A DNA stretch of 64,000 nucleotides from an uncultured Verrucomicrobiota bacterium (GCA_944389455.1 CALXMK010000001.1:62001-126000); one strand, 5' to 3'. Shown: positions 8,122 to 17,449, counted from the stretch's first letter. Notes: generated from the sequence alone by a model not told the origin. Translations and numbers: made by a program.

Positions 8122-9159
8122 ATGGGAAAAGCGATTTTTCACTCAAGTATAGAGGGTGGCCAACATGGCCCAAAGGGATTAGATGGCTTTTTAGCATTTG
8201 CTAAGAAATCCGGTGCAGATGGAGCTCAGCCTACCTGTTATATGATTGAAAACGGTAAAGGGGGCTTTAAGAGTGCTGCTGAAATTAGAGCTGCATTTGA
8301 TAAATACGAGTTGAAGTTTGATGGACTAAGCTGTCATTGTGTGACCTGGGTTTTAGGAGCAGCTTGGACTGGTACTAAAACAATCATTCCTTTTATTCCA
8401 GCCGAAGTCGCTAAGAAATCTACTGCTGAGATCGAAGCTTGGGCTGAAGATTATTTGAAGAGAATGATGGATTTGGCAGCAGAAATGAAGATCCGCATTC
8501 TGCCGATGTTTTGGGGACCGTCCTTTGGCTGGGAATTAGCAACAGGATATCCTTGGGGATTTTTCCGCGCAGGTTATGATTTGATTAAAGAAGGGCAGGA
8601 GCGCTTTATTAAGCAGACGTCTGCTATCCGTAAATATGCTAATGAACGAGGACTTTATCTCGCTCATGAGATTCATCCCGGAACAGCCGCTGTGTGCGCA
8701 GATGATTTCAATATGCTTGTTGATATTTGCGATGGAGACAAATGTTTGACGGTAAACGCAGATCCATCACATTGTTGGGAAGGAGAGGATTGGGAAACAC
8801 GTTTCTATAAAGTGGCTGATCGTGTTGTAGGTTGCCATGTGAAGAATCATGTGGTTCGAAAGGGTGTTCCACTACGCTGTATGGAAGCTGATTGGAAAAA
8901 ACGTGCTATGCAGTTTACCGATTTGCCTTCTGGAGATATCAATTTGGTCCGTTATGCTGAGCAGATGGAAAATATTGGTTATGCTAAACGTTATTGCCAA
9001 ATTATGGGTACAGAGACAGCTCCGCTGGTTGTTGAGGCGGAAAGTGCTTATCGTGATGGTGATGCTACGAGTGCCAATGGTATCCAGTATGTGAAACAGA
9101 AGCTTTGCTTCCCGATGGCTGAAGGCTGCTTTGAGGATAATATGGGATCTCAAGACTAG
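8122..9159 (+). CDS. Sugar phosphate isomerase/epimerase-like TIM-barrel protein
   Basis: This 345-residue cytoplasmic protein belongs to the xylose isomerase-like/AP endonuclease 2 fold. It has IRILPMFWGPSFGWE near 127-141, LAHEIHPGTAAV at about 180-191 (a metal-ligand Glu and His) and NADPSHCWEGED at 211-222, with VGCHVKNHVV at 234-243 and a C-terminal VVEAESA at about 295-301. These are the usual carboxylate and histidine metal-binding positions of the barrel. The exact sugar is unknown. The gene is divergent from the GH50-like gene, so a role in handling the released sugar is plausible but inferred. There is no Shine-Dalgarno sequence, and the leader is structured. Confidence 0.82.
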   Translation: MGKAIFHSSIEGGQHGPKGLDGFLAFAKKSGADGAQPTCYMIENGKGGFKSAAEIRAAFDKYELKFDGLSCHCVTWVLGAAWTGTKTIIPFIPAEVAKKSTAEIEAWAEDYLKRMMDLAAEMKIRILPMFWGPSFGWELATGYPWGFFRAGYDLIKEGQERFIKQTSAIRKYANERGLYLAHEIHPGTAAVCADDFNMLVDICDGDKCLTVNADPSHCWEGEDWETRFYKVADRVVGCHVKNHVVRKGVPLRCMEADWKKRAMQFTDLPSGDINLVRYAEQMENIGYAKRYCQIMGTETAPLVVEAESAYRDGDATSANGIQYVKQKLCFPMAEGCFEDNMGSQD

Positions 9160-9188
9160 CTATTTAAGAAAATTCTTAAGGAATTTTG

Positions 9189-9223
9189 AAGACGATTGAG
9201 TAAAATCAATCGTCTTTTTTTTT
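9189..9223 (+). terminator. Intrinsic terminator of the isomerase gene
   Basis: AAGACGATTGA (9189-9199) pairs perfectly with TCAATCGTCTT (9206-9216), followed by a run of nine T residues (9215-9223). Confidence 0.92.
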
Positions 9224-9652
9224 GGAGTACTCTCTATATGAGCAATATCTAATGGGTGAAAGACCCGAGTGGCCCTTTATATATCTCAGATAAGAATATC
9301 CACTGTGAAATGGAATCCGGAAGAAGCGGATGGAAATTCCGGGCTGAAAAAGAGAAACTTCATATAAGTCATTTAATAGTGGATTAGATTGTTACACAAA
9401 TCAAAGTCCAATAAGCAATAGCTATTTGGAACAGCGTTTGTAAATGAAGTAGATGTAAGGAGGAGGAATAGGATCCTTAAACGATGAGATTACACGGACA
9501 AGGCAGATTCTCTCGAGAGTAAAGCTTCCATAGAGGTTTTGAGGCTGAGGAGAAGAGATAATTTTTGTATTTTTTACATTTTGAGGAAAGAGAGAAAAAG
9601 CTTGTTATGTTTTCTTTTTTTTTAATATAAAAGTTAATAGGAAGGAAAAAAG
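9224..9652. other. Gene-free region before the Rhs remnant
   Basis: No credible gene. One hairpin is visible, CCGGAA (9317-9322) with TTCCGG (9337-9342). The last 20 bases hold a purine-rich ribosome-binding-like stretch (GGAAGGAAAAAAG) in front of the dead Rhs start codon at 9653. Confidence 0.4.
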
Positions 9653-10970
9653 ATGTAAACAAAAAGGTTTTTACAAACAGTTTTAATTCTCTTTGTTGGA
9701 ATATCTTTTGCACAGGTCCAGCAAGTATTAGGAGATAATACAAATCAAATATTAATACCAATACAGACACCGAGTACAGCAGCCGGAGGAATAGTGGGGG
9801 TGGCGATAGGGATTATAGATGGAGTAATGGTATTGGAAGAAAGGGATTTATTGATATCAATACCCTTAATTAATTTAAATTTCAGCAGAACCTGGAGATC
9901 GGATTACCAGAAGAGTAGCTCGTTGGGAAGCGGATGGGTTCACTCTTATGAGTGGAAAATATCTGATTTAACAGAATCTACAATTAATCAAATCACTAGT
10001 ACTAATGTAGTATATCAAGGCAAGGAGGGGATTATGTGAAATTAAAGGCGTTTGTCAATCCTCATACGGAGCGTTATCATATACACTGGCATTGGATAAT
10101 AGATTGAGTAGCTGGGGAATAGGAGGGAGTATGAGTTATAATACGGCTGAGTGTGTGACAGCGCTAAGTCGGAATAATCTGACGGATCTTTATGAATTGG
10201 GATGGGATTCAGAGTATCGTCTAAGTTATGTGAATATAGGAGATGAAAATTATTTTTATTCAGTCTATTACGGATATGATACGTTGGGAAGACAGAGTTA
10301 TCGAGGAGGAGGAGAATGTGGAGAGTATGAATATTATGTTTATGATGGAGAGAACCGAGTAGCGGATATAGATTCTAATGGATATATTGTGCGCAGCTAT
10401 AGCTATATGGAGAAGGAATGGACGATGTAAGGAGTCTGACAGTCTACGATGAGAATGGGAATGGACAAACCTATTATTACCTGAAAGACTTGGCCAATAC
10501 AGTCTATGGATTAGTAGACGGAAATGGAAGATTGGGAAGATTCTTTTTCTGATCCCTCTGGCATTGGGTATTTATTTTCTATCGATATCGGTTTGCTACT
10601 TTGTGGATTGGGAGAATTGGAGATTGAGCAGCAAAAGATTTGATCAAGAACTGAGGAGAGCGATTTATAAAGAAAATCGAGTATCCTTGAGGGATTATAT
10701 TTATGGCCACAAGCAATTGCCTTCCGGTTTAGAGGAAGCTTTACAAGAAACATTGGAGGAGAGTCTCTTTTCCGAATCAGAAGAGCGAAAAGAGAGGGTT
10801 ATTATGGTAGCGGAGAGACGAATATAGTGAAGGGATTTGATGGGAAGGGAGGCTGGGTTTATAAGCCGGAGAGCGGAGAGTTTGCACTGAATCTGGAAGG
10901 AATGGAAGATTGTTCTATGAATCTGATGCAGTATTTGAATAATCAGGAGAAATCGCAGCTGGGAGAGTAA
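9653..10970 (+). pseudogene. Decayed Rhs/YD-repeat protein gene
   Basis: The ATG at 9653 is followed at once by a TAA (9656-9658), most simply AAA changed to TAA. Beyond it the same frame encodes a signal peptide (TKRFLQTVLILFVGISFAQ) and the Rhs N-terminal VLEERDLLISIPLINLNFSR segment up to a TGA at 10037-10039. The frame then shifts and YD repeats follow (LGWDSEYRLSYVNI, YYGYDTLGRQSYRGG, EYYVYDGENRVADID, to 10430). It shifts again into the Rhs core strand QTYYYLKDLANTVYGLVDGNG (about 10468-10530), then near 10545 resembles DPSG. A last frame, VKGFDGKGGWVYKPESGEF, ends in TAA at 10968. Intact relatives are far longer, so internal deletions are likely. Functional ones are polymorphic toxins or wall-associated proteins. 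Confidence 0.85.
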
Positions 10971-11285
10971 AATTTGCGAAAGCCAGTAGAAAGAGACGTG
11001 GATTTTAATTAGGATGACAAAGGGGATGATTCTCAGCAGATAATACAGCTTCAAAGCTGATGGAAAGGTTGAGCAGATCCGTCGTCAAACAGTGCTCACA
11101 GCGACGTGAGAAAATGGTAAAGATTAAAAACTGGAGAAGGAGATAAATACCTATGATGAGGCTTGCCTCCTGCTCGATTTAAGAGTGTGGAATTTAAAAG
11201 TGACAGAAAGCGCTATTTTATATTGAAGAGATTAAATATCAAGATTTGCTCAAAAGGATTATTTTGTGATATGATAAAGCTCATT
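10971..11285. other. Region between Rhs remnant and hemD-like gene
   Basis: No supported gene. The frame of the downstream gene is open back to 11163, but the product there has no family resemblance, so I treat it as leader. It may hold further Rhs debris. Confidence 0.4.
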
Positions 11286-12527
11286 ATGAGCAGTGGAAGA
11301 ATTTTCATTGTAGGGGTTGGGCCTGGGAGTTTGCCTTTTATGAGTGTTCATGCTGCCGCACTTTCTAGCCGGGGTGAGTATCTATTTTTAGATGCTAATT
11401 TACCGGAAAATGTAAAGAATTTTATCTCTCTTCAGTGTAAATCAAAGAAAGAAGCTTGTGTTATAGTAGAAGTTCCGGTAGGAGGGATGAATCAACCGGA
11501 GGTGCTGACAGCGTTCAATCAATGGAATGGTTGTGGAGAAGCCCTCTGGTATTCCAGAGTAGAAAAGTGGGGAGAGAAAGTTGGAATGAGGCTGGATATA
11601 AATTCGGATAAATTATCTTGGAGTAAGAGAGTAAAAGTCATTTATGAAAATCTTCCAGAACAGGAGAATGGTGGGGATTTACTTTTAATTGAAAGGAAAA
11701 GAGCTTTTCGCTTTAAAAGTTGTGGACAAGAAAAGAAAGTTAATGGGAAAGGACTTTCTGGGAAAAGAGTAGTGGTAACTCGTGCCAAAAAACAGCTAGA
11801 GTGCTTTGCTGAGACATTGCGCTCTCATGGAGCTAAGGTGATTTTGGCTCCGAGTATTCGGACAGAACCTCATCCCGAACGGGAAGGAATTATTGAAGCA
11901 ATTGCAGGATTAAATAGTTATGATTGGGTGGTGTTTAGCAGTACTAATGGGGTGGACATGTTTTTTGAACTGTTTTTTCGCCGTTTCAAAGATATGAGGG
12001 ATTTTGGAGGAGCTCGTATTGCGGCGGTTGGCCCAGCAACAGCAGCTAGGATTGAATCTTTTCATTTACAGGTAGATGTAATTCCTAGGGAATATACTGG
12101 CAAGGCAGTGGCGAATGCTATTGGTAAAATTGATAGTTTGGAAAATCGTAAAATTCTTCTGGTAAGGCCAGAAAAAGGGAGTGCTGATTTGCCAAAGCTA
12201 ATGGAAGAAGCAGGTGCAATTGTGGATGATATTCCTTTTTATCGAACCATAGCAGAAGAGGCGGAGGAAATAGTGAAGGAAGAATTGGAAACAGATGGAG
12301 CTGATTGGGTGACTTTTTGTAGCCCTTCTGCCGTAAGACATTTTAATGAACAATATGGTTTGATAAGACTAAAAAAACTTTTCCCAGAGCTTAAGATTGC
12401 CAGTATTGGACCAGAAACAACTTCCGCATTAACATCCCTCGGATTAAGGATGACGGTAGAAGCGTCTCCTTACACCATTGGAGGATTGATTAAAGCGATG
12501 GAGAGACAAGAAAACGCGAAACTTTAA
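11286..12527 (+). CDS. hemD: Uroporphyrinogen-III synthase with a reduced SUMT-like N-terminal domain
   Basis: The C-terminal part (about residues 160-413 from this start) is a HemD-type domain. It opens with LSGKRVVVTRAKKQLECFAE and contains YDWVVFSSTNGVDMFFE, RIAAVGPATAA and VTFCSPSAVRHFNE, as expected for the enzyme that closes and inverts the tetrapyrrole ring. The N-terminal part begins RIFIVGVGPGSLPFMSVHAA, the glycine-rich opening of uroporphyrinogen-III methyltransferase (CobA/SUMT). Only about 150 residues follow instead of about 240, and the later SUMT motifs are not recognisable. It looks like a CobA-HemD fusion whose methyltransferase half has shrunk. ATG 11271 is an alternative start; no ribosome-binding site decides between them. 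Confidence 0.82.
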   Translation: MSSGRIFIVGVGPGSLPFMSVHAAALSSRGEYLFLDANLPENVKNFISLQCKSKKEACVIVEVPVGGMNQPEVLTAFNQWNGCGEALWYSRVEKWGEKVGMRLDINSDKLSWSKRVKVIYENLPEQENGGDLLLIERKRAFRFKSCGQEKKVNGKGLSGKRVVVTRAKKQLECFAETLRSHGAKVILAPSIRTEPHPEREGIIEAIAGLNSYDWVVFSSTNGVDMFFELFFRRFKDMRDFGGARIAAVGPATAARIESFHLQVDVIPREYTGKAVANAIGKIDSLENRKILLVRPEKGSADLPKLMEEAGAIVDDIPFYRTIAEEAEEIVKEELETDGADWVTFCSPSAVRHFNEQYGLIRLKKLFPELKIASIGPETTSALTSLGLRMTVEASPYTIGGLIKAMERQENAKL

Positions 12528-12539
12528 AGAAACAGGAAA

Positions 12540-14054
12540 TCAGTCCTTACTTTTCGAGTTGTTGTTTTTTTCCAGTGCGGATTGTTTTGCAGAGTGAAGG
12601 TAATAGTGGATTTCTTCTTTCATTCGTTCATCTTGAATAGAGTCTAAAGTCATTTTTGCATATTCATCTCCTTTGGCTTCATTCCCAGCAAAGTACCAGA
12701 GAGTGGCTCGAAGAATATCAGATGGAGGCAGAGTTGGTTCTGGTATTAAGAGTTGATCACCTTTTTCTAGGAGTTTGAAAGAGAAGTCAATAGGGATATT
12801 TTTCCCCATAGACCAGCAAAGCTGAGAAATTATTTGATAGAGTGTTGATTGCGAGACTTGACTTGAAATGGAATTAAGAATTGTTTCTTCTAATGTGGCG
12901 CGATGTTTGCTTATGGTTTCAACGTCATTGTTCGATACATTTGATTGTTTTCGGAGTGTTAAAATGTATTCATGTAGTGTATTCATGAGTTGTGAGCGAA
13001 TGCGAAGTTCTTCTGCTTGTTTAGCAGATTCCTCTCCAAGAGATGAAAGCACAGAGAGTGTTTTGTTGAGAAAATTTGTTTGTCCCATTTCAATAAGCAT
13101 TTCAGCTAATTCTTGCAGTTCATCTGGATTATTTTGAGAGTGAGAAAAAAGTTGTTTTTCAGCATTTTTAATTGAATCCAGATCTATAGACTTTTCTATT
13201 GCTTGGATATAGGCAGATTGAAGAATTTTAAAATGTGCATTTTCGATAACACCTTCTAGATTAAGTGAAAATTCAGGATCTGCGGCAGCATATTGGCGAG
13301 CAGTTTTTTCAAAAGACTCAATATCATGAGCATAGAAAGCTGCATTCATTAAATCATTGAGAATTGTTGTGTTTGTATTGATTTTGTTTAGCAGTTTATC
13401 TACAAATTGAGATTTTTCAGGTAGGTTAAGTTCAGCTATTTCTCTATAGGCATCAATTTGCTCTTGAAGCTCCATCTCAGCAGACATAGAAGCCATATTA
13501 TATTTTCCGGAGAGAACTTGCTGTAGAACAGGTTCAATCTGCATGGGATGTCCAATCCAGATAATTTGTGAGTTACGATCGATGAGAAAAACGGTTGGAA
13601 TACCTGTTTGCCCAAAGGTTGCCATATAAAGTTCTGATGTGCGTTGGGATTTGTCTTGAGCTATTCTATAGGTCATTTTAGAAGCTTGTTTTTTTACAAA
13701 TGAGCGAATAGTCTGAGATTCTTCTCCAGAAATACCGATGATAACCACTCCTTGAGATGAGTATTTTTGTTGCAGTTCATTCAGATGTGGAATAGAGGCT
13801 CGGCAGGAAGGACACCATGTTGCCCAAAATTCTACTATATAAAGGTTATTACCATCCGTAACATCGACAGGATTCCCTTGAATCCACTCTGCAATCTGAA
13901 GCTTTGGAGCCGAAGAGCCAATTTTATTTGTAGCAGATCGTGTTTTAAAGAGAGATGCTTCATCTTCTTTAGAACAGCTGATAAGTAAGGAAATAAAACA
14001 GAAAATTCCGCAAAAAAACAGTACGGAAAATGGAAATGAAATCCTCCTTTTCAT
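12540..14054 (-). CDS. TlpA-like thioredoxin-fold lipoprotein with helical C-terminal region
   Basis: From the start at 14054 (504 residues) the protein has a lipoprotein signal with lipobox LLIS-Cys27. A thioredoxin fold at about 48-190 follows, containing FWATWCPSCRASIPHL (Cys82, Cys85) and the cis-proline loop TGIPTVFLIDR. Residues 200-500 are helical and may be TPR-like repeats. Such lipoproteins reduce disulfides in the periplasm, for example during cytochrome c maturation, which suits the multiheme cytochrome here; that link is inference. A start at 14090 is also open but would lie upstream of the promoter at 14062-14090, so 14054 is preferred. It is convergent with hemD. Confidence 0.85.
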   Translation of the reverse strand: MKRRISFPFSVLFFCGIFCFISLLISCSKEDEASLFKTRSATNKIGSSAPKLQIAEWIQGNPVDVTDGNNLYIVEFWATWCPSCRASIPHLNELQQKYSSQGVVIIGISGEESQTIRSFVKKQASKMTYRIAQDKSQRTSELYMATFGQTGIPTVFLIDRNSQIIWIGHPMQIEPVLQQVLSGKYNMASMSAEMELQEQIDAYREIAELNLPEKSQFVDKLLNKINTNTTILNDLMNAAFYAHDIESFEKTARQYAAADPEFSLNLEGVIENAHFKILQSAYIQAIEKSIDLDSIKNAEKQLFSHSQNNPDELQELAEMLIEMGQTNFLNKTLSVLSSLGEESAKQAEELRIRSQLMNTLHEYILTLRKQSNVSNNDVETISKHRATLEETILNSISSQVSQSTLYQIISQLCWSMGKNIPIDFSFKLLEKGDQLLIPEPTLPPSDILRATLWYFAGNEAKGDEYAKMTLDSIQDERMKEEIHYYLHSAKQSALEKNNNSKSKD

Positions 14055-14061
14055 CGAATTA

Positions 14062-14090
14062 AGTATAAATGTAAATTTTGTGTAGAACAA
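14062..14090 (-). promoter_or_regulatory. Sigma70-like promoter seven bases from the TlpA start
   Basis: TTGTTC (revcomp of 14085-14090), 17-bp spacer, TATACT (revcomp of 14062-14067). The ATG begins 7 bases after the -10 box, so transcription would start at or next to the start codon. Confidence 0.5.
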
Positions 14091-14170
14091 GCAGAAAGAG
14101 TTTTTAAGCGATTAGTAACTAGGTGAATACAACAAACAGAATACTCAATATAAAACTTTGGATTGAAAAA

Positions 14171-14398
14171 ATGAAAAAGCTCTTTAGTGGAAATCGAGAA
14201 GAAAGAAAATGTTTTTTGACTATTTCAGAGGGTGATTTTCCTGTTTTGTTGGCGTGTGGGAAAAACGGCCGCTTTTTTTGCCTTGAAGATCCGCTGAAAA
14301 ATTTTAGGAATTTAAGAAGGTACGAAAGAAAAAGAGGGGTATCGGAAGAAATTTATACAAAAATAACACTTGCAGAAATGGTAAAGAGAAAAAAGTAG
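14171..14398 (+). CDS. Small basic hypothetical protein
   Basis: A 75-codon frame starting MKKLFSGNREERKCFLTIS and rich in Lys and Arg, ending at a TAG that sits inside the terminator stem at 14393-14402. The frame is open further upstream to an ATG at 14123. I recognise no family. It could be a real small gene, divergent from the TlpA gene, or a chance frame in the space between two minus-strand genes. The terminator position is the only supporting hint, and that terminator also serves recA. Confidence 0.3.
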   Translation: MKKLFSGNREERKCFLTISEGDFPVLLACGKNGRFFCLEDPLKNFRNLRRYERKRGVSEEIYTKITLAEMVKRKK

Positions 14399-14436
14399 GA
14401 GGGAATATTGCTTTTATTTGCCTCCTACTTGTTTTT
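14389..14436. terminator. Bidirectional terminator after recA
   Basis: AAGTAGGAGG (14393-14402) pairs perfectly with CCTCCTACTT (14421-14430), with an 18-base loop. TTTTT follows on the plus side, and TTTTTTCTCTTT on the minus side, where it ends recA. Confidence 0.8.
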
Positions 14437-14453
14437 AAGATTGAAATTAAAGG

Positions 14454-15533
14454 TTATCCTTCTTTTTGCTCTTCCGATTGATTTTCTTCTTCAGCGTTTT
14501 TTTCATTTTGCTTCACCTGGATCGCTTCCAGAAGTTTGTTTCTCAAGGCTTCGTTTTGAGTAACTTCTTGAACGGTTGCATCACGTCCCTGACCGATCAT
14601 CTCTCCATTAAATTGGAGCCAAGCTCCACGTTTCATAACAACCCCAAGTTGTAAGGCAGCATCCAGAATATTGCCTTCTTTATTAATTCCATGGTTGAAA
14701 AGAATGTCAAATTCAGCTTCGGCGAAAGGAGGGGCAACTTTATTTTTGATAACTTTGACTCGGGTACGATTTCCCAGCATATTTCCATTGGAGTCTTTAA
14801 TAATGTCTTTGCGGCGAATATCCATGCGAATGCTAGCGTAGAATTTTAAAGCTTTACCGCCAGGGGTTGTTTCTGGACTTCCAAACATAATCCCTACTTT
14901 TTCGCGAATCTGATTTGTAAAGATGCAGAGAGTTTTTGTTTTATTTAAAATAGCGGTTAGTTTTCGCAGTGCCTGACTCATCAGTCGAGCTTGCATTCCC
15001 ATTGTTGCCATTCCCATATCTCCCTCGAGTTCACTTCTTGGAACCAATGCGGCCACAGAATCGATAACAACAACATCTATTGCATTGGAACGTACCAACA
15101 TCTCACAAATAGTAAGAGCTTCTTCTCCGCTGTCAGGTTGAGAGACTAATAGATCGTCAACGTTAACTCCCAGCTTTTTTGCATATTTAGCGTCAAGTGC
15201 ATGTTCAGCATCAATAAAAGCCGCAGTACCTCCCATTTTTTGAGCATTGGCAATAACATGAAGCATAAGTGTTGTTTTCCCGGAAGATTCAGGACCAAAT
15301 ATCTCAACTATACGTCCACGAGGCAGGCCTCCTACCCCCAAGGCCATATCCAGAGTGATGGAACCGGTGGGAATAACTTCTATTTTGGTGTTAACAACAT
15401 TATCTCCCAGACGCATAATACTGCCTTCACCATAATATTTAGTGATACTGGCAATAGCCGCTTCGAGGTCTTTTTTGCGTGAGGCTAGAAAATTTTCAGT
15501 GTCTTTTTTTGAATCGTTGCTTTTTGCTGCCAT
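14454..15533 (-). CDS. recA: Recombinase RecA
   Basis: This 359-residue protein is the cytoplasmic recombinase that forms filaments on single-stranded DNA, drives strand exchange and triggers LexA self-cleavage. Visible signatures are the Walker [11 protein letters not shown] (about 78-87), [19 protein letters not shown] (Walker B and following region), the L2-loop region [21 protein letters not shown] and the ALKFYAS motif. The C-terminus is acidic, as usual. The gene is monocistronic, with a promoter at 15560-15588, a perfect palindrome at 15537-15555 next to the start, and a terminator behind. There is no Shine-Dalgarno sequence in front of the ATG. Confidence 0.99.
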   Translation of the reverse strand: MAAKSNDSKKDTENFLASRKKDLEAAIASITKYYGEGSIMRLGDNVVNTKIEVIPTGSITLDMALGVGGLPRGRIVEIFGPESSGKTTLMLHVIANAQKMGGTAAFIDAEHALDAKYAKKLGVNVDDLLVSQPDSGEEALTICEMLVRSNAIDVVVIDSVAALVPRSELEGDMGMATMGMQARLMSQALRKLTAILNKTKTLCIFTNQIREKVGIMFGSPETTPGGKALKFYASIRMDIRRKDIIKDSNGNMLGNRTRVKVIKNKVAPPFAEAEFDILFNHGINKEGNILDAALQLGVVMKRGAWLQFNGEMIGQGRDATVQEVTQNEALRNKLLEAIQVKQNEKNAEEENQSEEQKEG

Positions 15534-15536
15534 ATA

Positions 15537-15555
15537 TTTAGGTATAGTACCTAAA
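15537..15555. promoter_or_regulatory. Perfect palindrome at the recA transcript start, candidate LexA operator
   Basis: TTTAGGTA-TAG-TACCTAAA, with 8-bp arms and a 3-bp spacer, begins 4 bases upstream of the recA ATG and covers the predicted transcription start (near 15553). It does not match the SOS boxes I know (CGAAC-type, CTGT-N8-ACAG, GTTC-N7-GTTC). Operator function is inferred from its symmetry and position. Confidence 0.6.
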
Positions 15556-15559
15556 ACTT

Positions 15560-15588
15560 ATTGTGGAGATTCAGCATTATTTCGTCAA
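15560..15588 (-). promoter_or_regulatory. recA promoter
   Basis: TTGACG (revcomp of 15583-15588), 17-bp spacer, CACAAT (revcomp of 15560-15565). It gives a leader of about 20 bases that is almost wholly occupied by the palindrome. Confidence 0.55.
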
Positions 15589-15632
15589 AGAGAAAGTAGC
15601 TATTTGCCAAAATTATTTTGGTTATTAAAAGG

Positions 15633-15663
15633 AAAGGGTTTCCCACTTTCTGGGAAACCCTTT
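15633..15663 (-). terminator. Intrinsic terminator of the hydrogenase operon
   Basis: AAAGGGTTTCCCA (15633-15645) pairs perfectly with TGGGAAACCCTTT (15651-15663), and CCTTTTAAT follows on the minus strand. It separates the operon from recA. Confidence 0.85.
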
Positions 15664-15700
15664 ATAATTTTCAATTTATATCAGAGAAATCTCTGTGTGT

Positions 15701-17446
15701 TTATTTTTTGTATTCATCAAGTGCGGTATATTTTGTATGGAATAGGTGATGCGCTCGTTCACTAAGCGGGGATTCGATATATTCACTATAGAGCTGTCTT
15801 ACAAGAGGATTCTCATGAGAGTAGCGGATTGCACAAGATCTGTCATCCTGATATAGACCATTAGCTCTTGCCGTACGAATCTCATTAGTAACTCCATAAG
15901 GCTGTCCGCCACCAGCAATACAGCCTCCAGGGCAAGCCATTACTTCGATGAAGTGATAGGGAAGTTCTTCATTATTTTCTTTGGCTTTACGGACACGATC
16001 CAGCACGTATGCGACATTGCCGAGTCCATGGACAACAGCAACTTTTACGGTTATGCCATTAATAAGCAGAGCACCTTCTTTAATTCCGTTAAAGCCGCGT
16101 ACGTTATCGAGTTCGATATTAGCTCTTTTGCCGCCAGTTAGGACGTAGTATGCCGTTCTTAATGCTGCTTCCATGACGCCTCCCGTTACACCAAAGATGG
16201 TAGCTGCACCTGTATATTCGCCAAGGATGCTGTCAGCTTCTTCGTCGACTAACTCTGCAAAATTAATTCCGGATTGGTGAATCATTCTTGCCAGTTCACG
16301 TGTGGTTAGAGAGACATCTACATCTTGATATCCAGAAGCAGACATTTCCTCGCAACGAGAGATTTCATACTTTTTAGCAGTACAGGGCATGATAGAGACT
16401 ACGAATATTTTTTCAGGGGCATGTCTCATCTTCTTTGCGTAGTATGTCTTGGCCAAAGCTCCGACAATTTGATGCGGAGATTTGCAGGAAGATAGATGCT
16501 GCACCATGTCATGGTGGTATTTTTCAACAAAGTCTACCCATGCAGGGCAGCAACTTGTCAAAAGAGGTAACTGATTGGGGTGTTTGGTGAATCTCTCGAC
16601 AAACTCCGAGCCTTCTTCCATAATAGTTACGTCGGCCCCAAAATTGGTGTCGAAAACGGCATCGAAACCGAGTCGGCGAAATGCCGCGTAGAGTTTGTGA
16701 GTTAAATTTGTTCCGGGAGGATATCCCAGAAGGTCCCCTACGGCAACACGAACAGCAGGAGCAATTTGTATGACACAATGGATTTCTGGATCTTGGAGTG
16801 CTTTCCAGACTTTAGCTGTATCATCATGTTCGACAATAGCTCCTGTAGGACAGTGAGCCGAACATTGGCCGCATCGCACACAAGGAGATTCGTTCAGAGT
16901 AATATCTCCAGCTGGAGCGACTCGTGCGTTGATTCCTCTTTCCAAGAAAGATAGAGCCCAGACGCTCTGTGTTTTTTGACAAACATCAACGCAACGGCCG
17001 CAAAGAATACATTTACGACGATCTACAGAGATTGCTTTTGTAGAGTCATCATAAGGAACATAAGGTTCGATTTTGGGGAATGATTCTTCCCGAATTCCAA
17101 ACTCAGCAGTCAGTTGTTGTAGTTCGCAAAAGTGATTGCGAGCACAAGTCAGGCATTCGTTTGGATGTTTGGATAGAATCAGTTCTAAAACGGTGCGGCG
17201 GATTTCAGTCAACTCTTCGTCATGAGTGATAATATCCATATCCTTTTCTATAGGAGTACAGCAGGCACGGAGCATCTTATTGATACCTTTTGCCTTAACA
17301 ATGCATATACCGCAGGAAGATTTGGAGGGAAGATCAGGATGCTGACAGAGTGTTGGAATTTTTATCTGTGCCTTCCTTGCCGCATCCAAAATAGTAGTTC
17401 CTTCGGGAACTTTAACCGTAAAACCGTTAATTCTTGCTGTAATCAT
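15701..17446 (-). CDS. hndD: [FeFe]-hydrogenase catalytic subunit, HydA/HndD type
   Basis: The subunit makes or consumes H2 at an H-cluster. In order, the 581 residues show a [2Fe-2S] plant-ferredoxin domain (Cys34, 45, 48, 63), a His-Cys3 cluster domain (HPNECLTCARNHFC, 94-107), two [4Fe-4S] clusters (Cys146-156 and Cys189-199) and the H-cluster motifs. These motifs are L1 TSCCPAW at 298-303, L2 MPCTAKKYE at 353-361 and L3 MACPGGCIAGGGQP at 503-516. A C-terminal small-subunit-like tail follows. This is the modular M3-type subunit of NAD(P)-linked or electron-bifurcating hydrogenases. It is the last gene of the operon, 3 bases after hydB. The maturases HydE, HydF and HydG are not in the window. 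Confidence 0.96.
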   Translation of the reverse strand: MITARINGFTVKVPEGTTILDAARKAQIKIPTLCQHPDLPSKSSCGICIVKAKGINKMLRACCTPIEKDMDIITHDEELTEIRRTVLELILSKHPNECLTCARNHFCELQQLTAEFGIREESFPKIEPYVPYDDSTKAISVDRRKCILCGRCVDVCQKTQSVWALSFLERGINARVAPAGDITLNESPCVRCGQCSAHCPTGAIVEHDDTAKVWKALQDPEIHCVIQIAPAVRVAVGDLLGYPPGTNLTHKLYAAFRRLGFDAVFDTNFGADVTIMEEGSEFVERFTKHPNQLPLLTSCCPAWVDFVEKYHHDMVQHLSSCKSPHQIVGALAKTYYAKKMRHAPEKIFVVSIMPCTAKKYEISRCEEMSASGYQDVDVSLTTRELARMIHQSGINFAELVDEEADSILGEYTGAATIFGVTGGVMEAALRTAYYVLTGGKRANIELDNVRGFNGIKEGALLINGITVKVAVVHGLGNVAYVLDRVRKAKENNEELPYHFIEVMACPGGCIAGGGQPYGVTNEIRTARANGLYQDDRSCAIRYSHENPLVRQLYSEYIESPLSERAHHLFHTKYTALDEYKK

Positions 17447-17449
17447 TGC

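Noticed and set aside
9477..9770. Minus-strand 97-codon frame over the Rhs start region
   Set aside because: Antisense to the Rhs leader, no family resemblance, composition typical of a shadow frame.
14123..14170. Upstream extension of the small frame at 14171
   Set aside because: The extra 16 residues look like random AT-rich translation and the ATG at 14171 is equally good, so only the shorter frame is listed, at low confidence.
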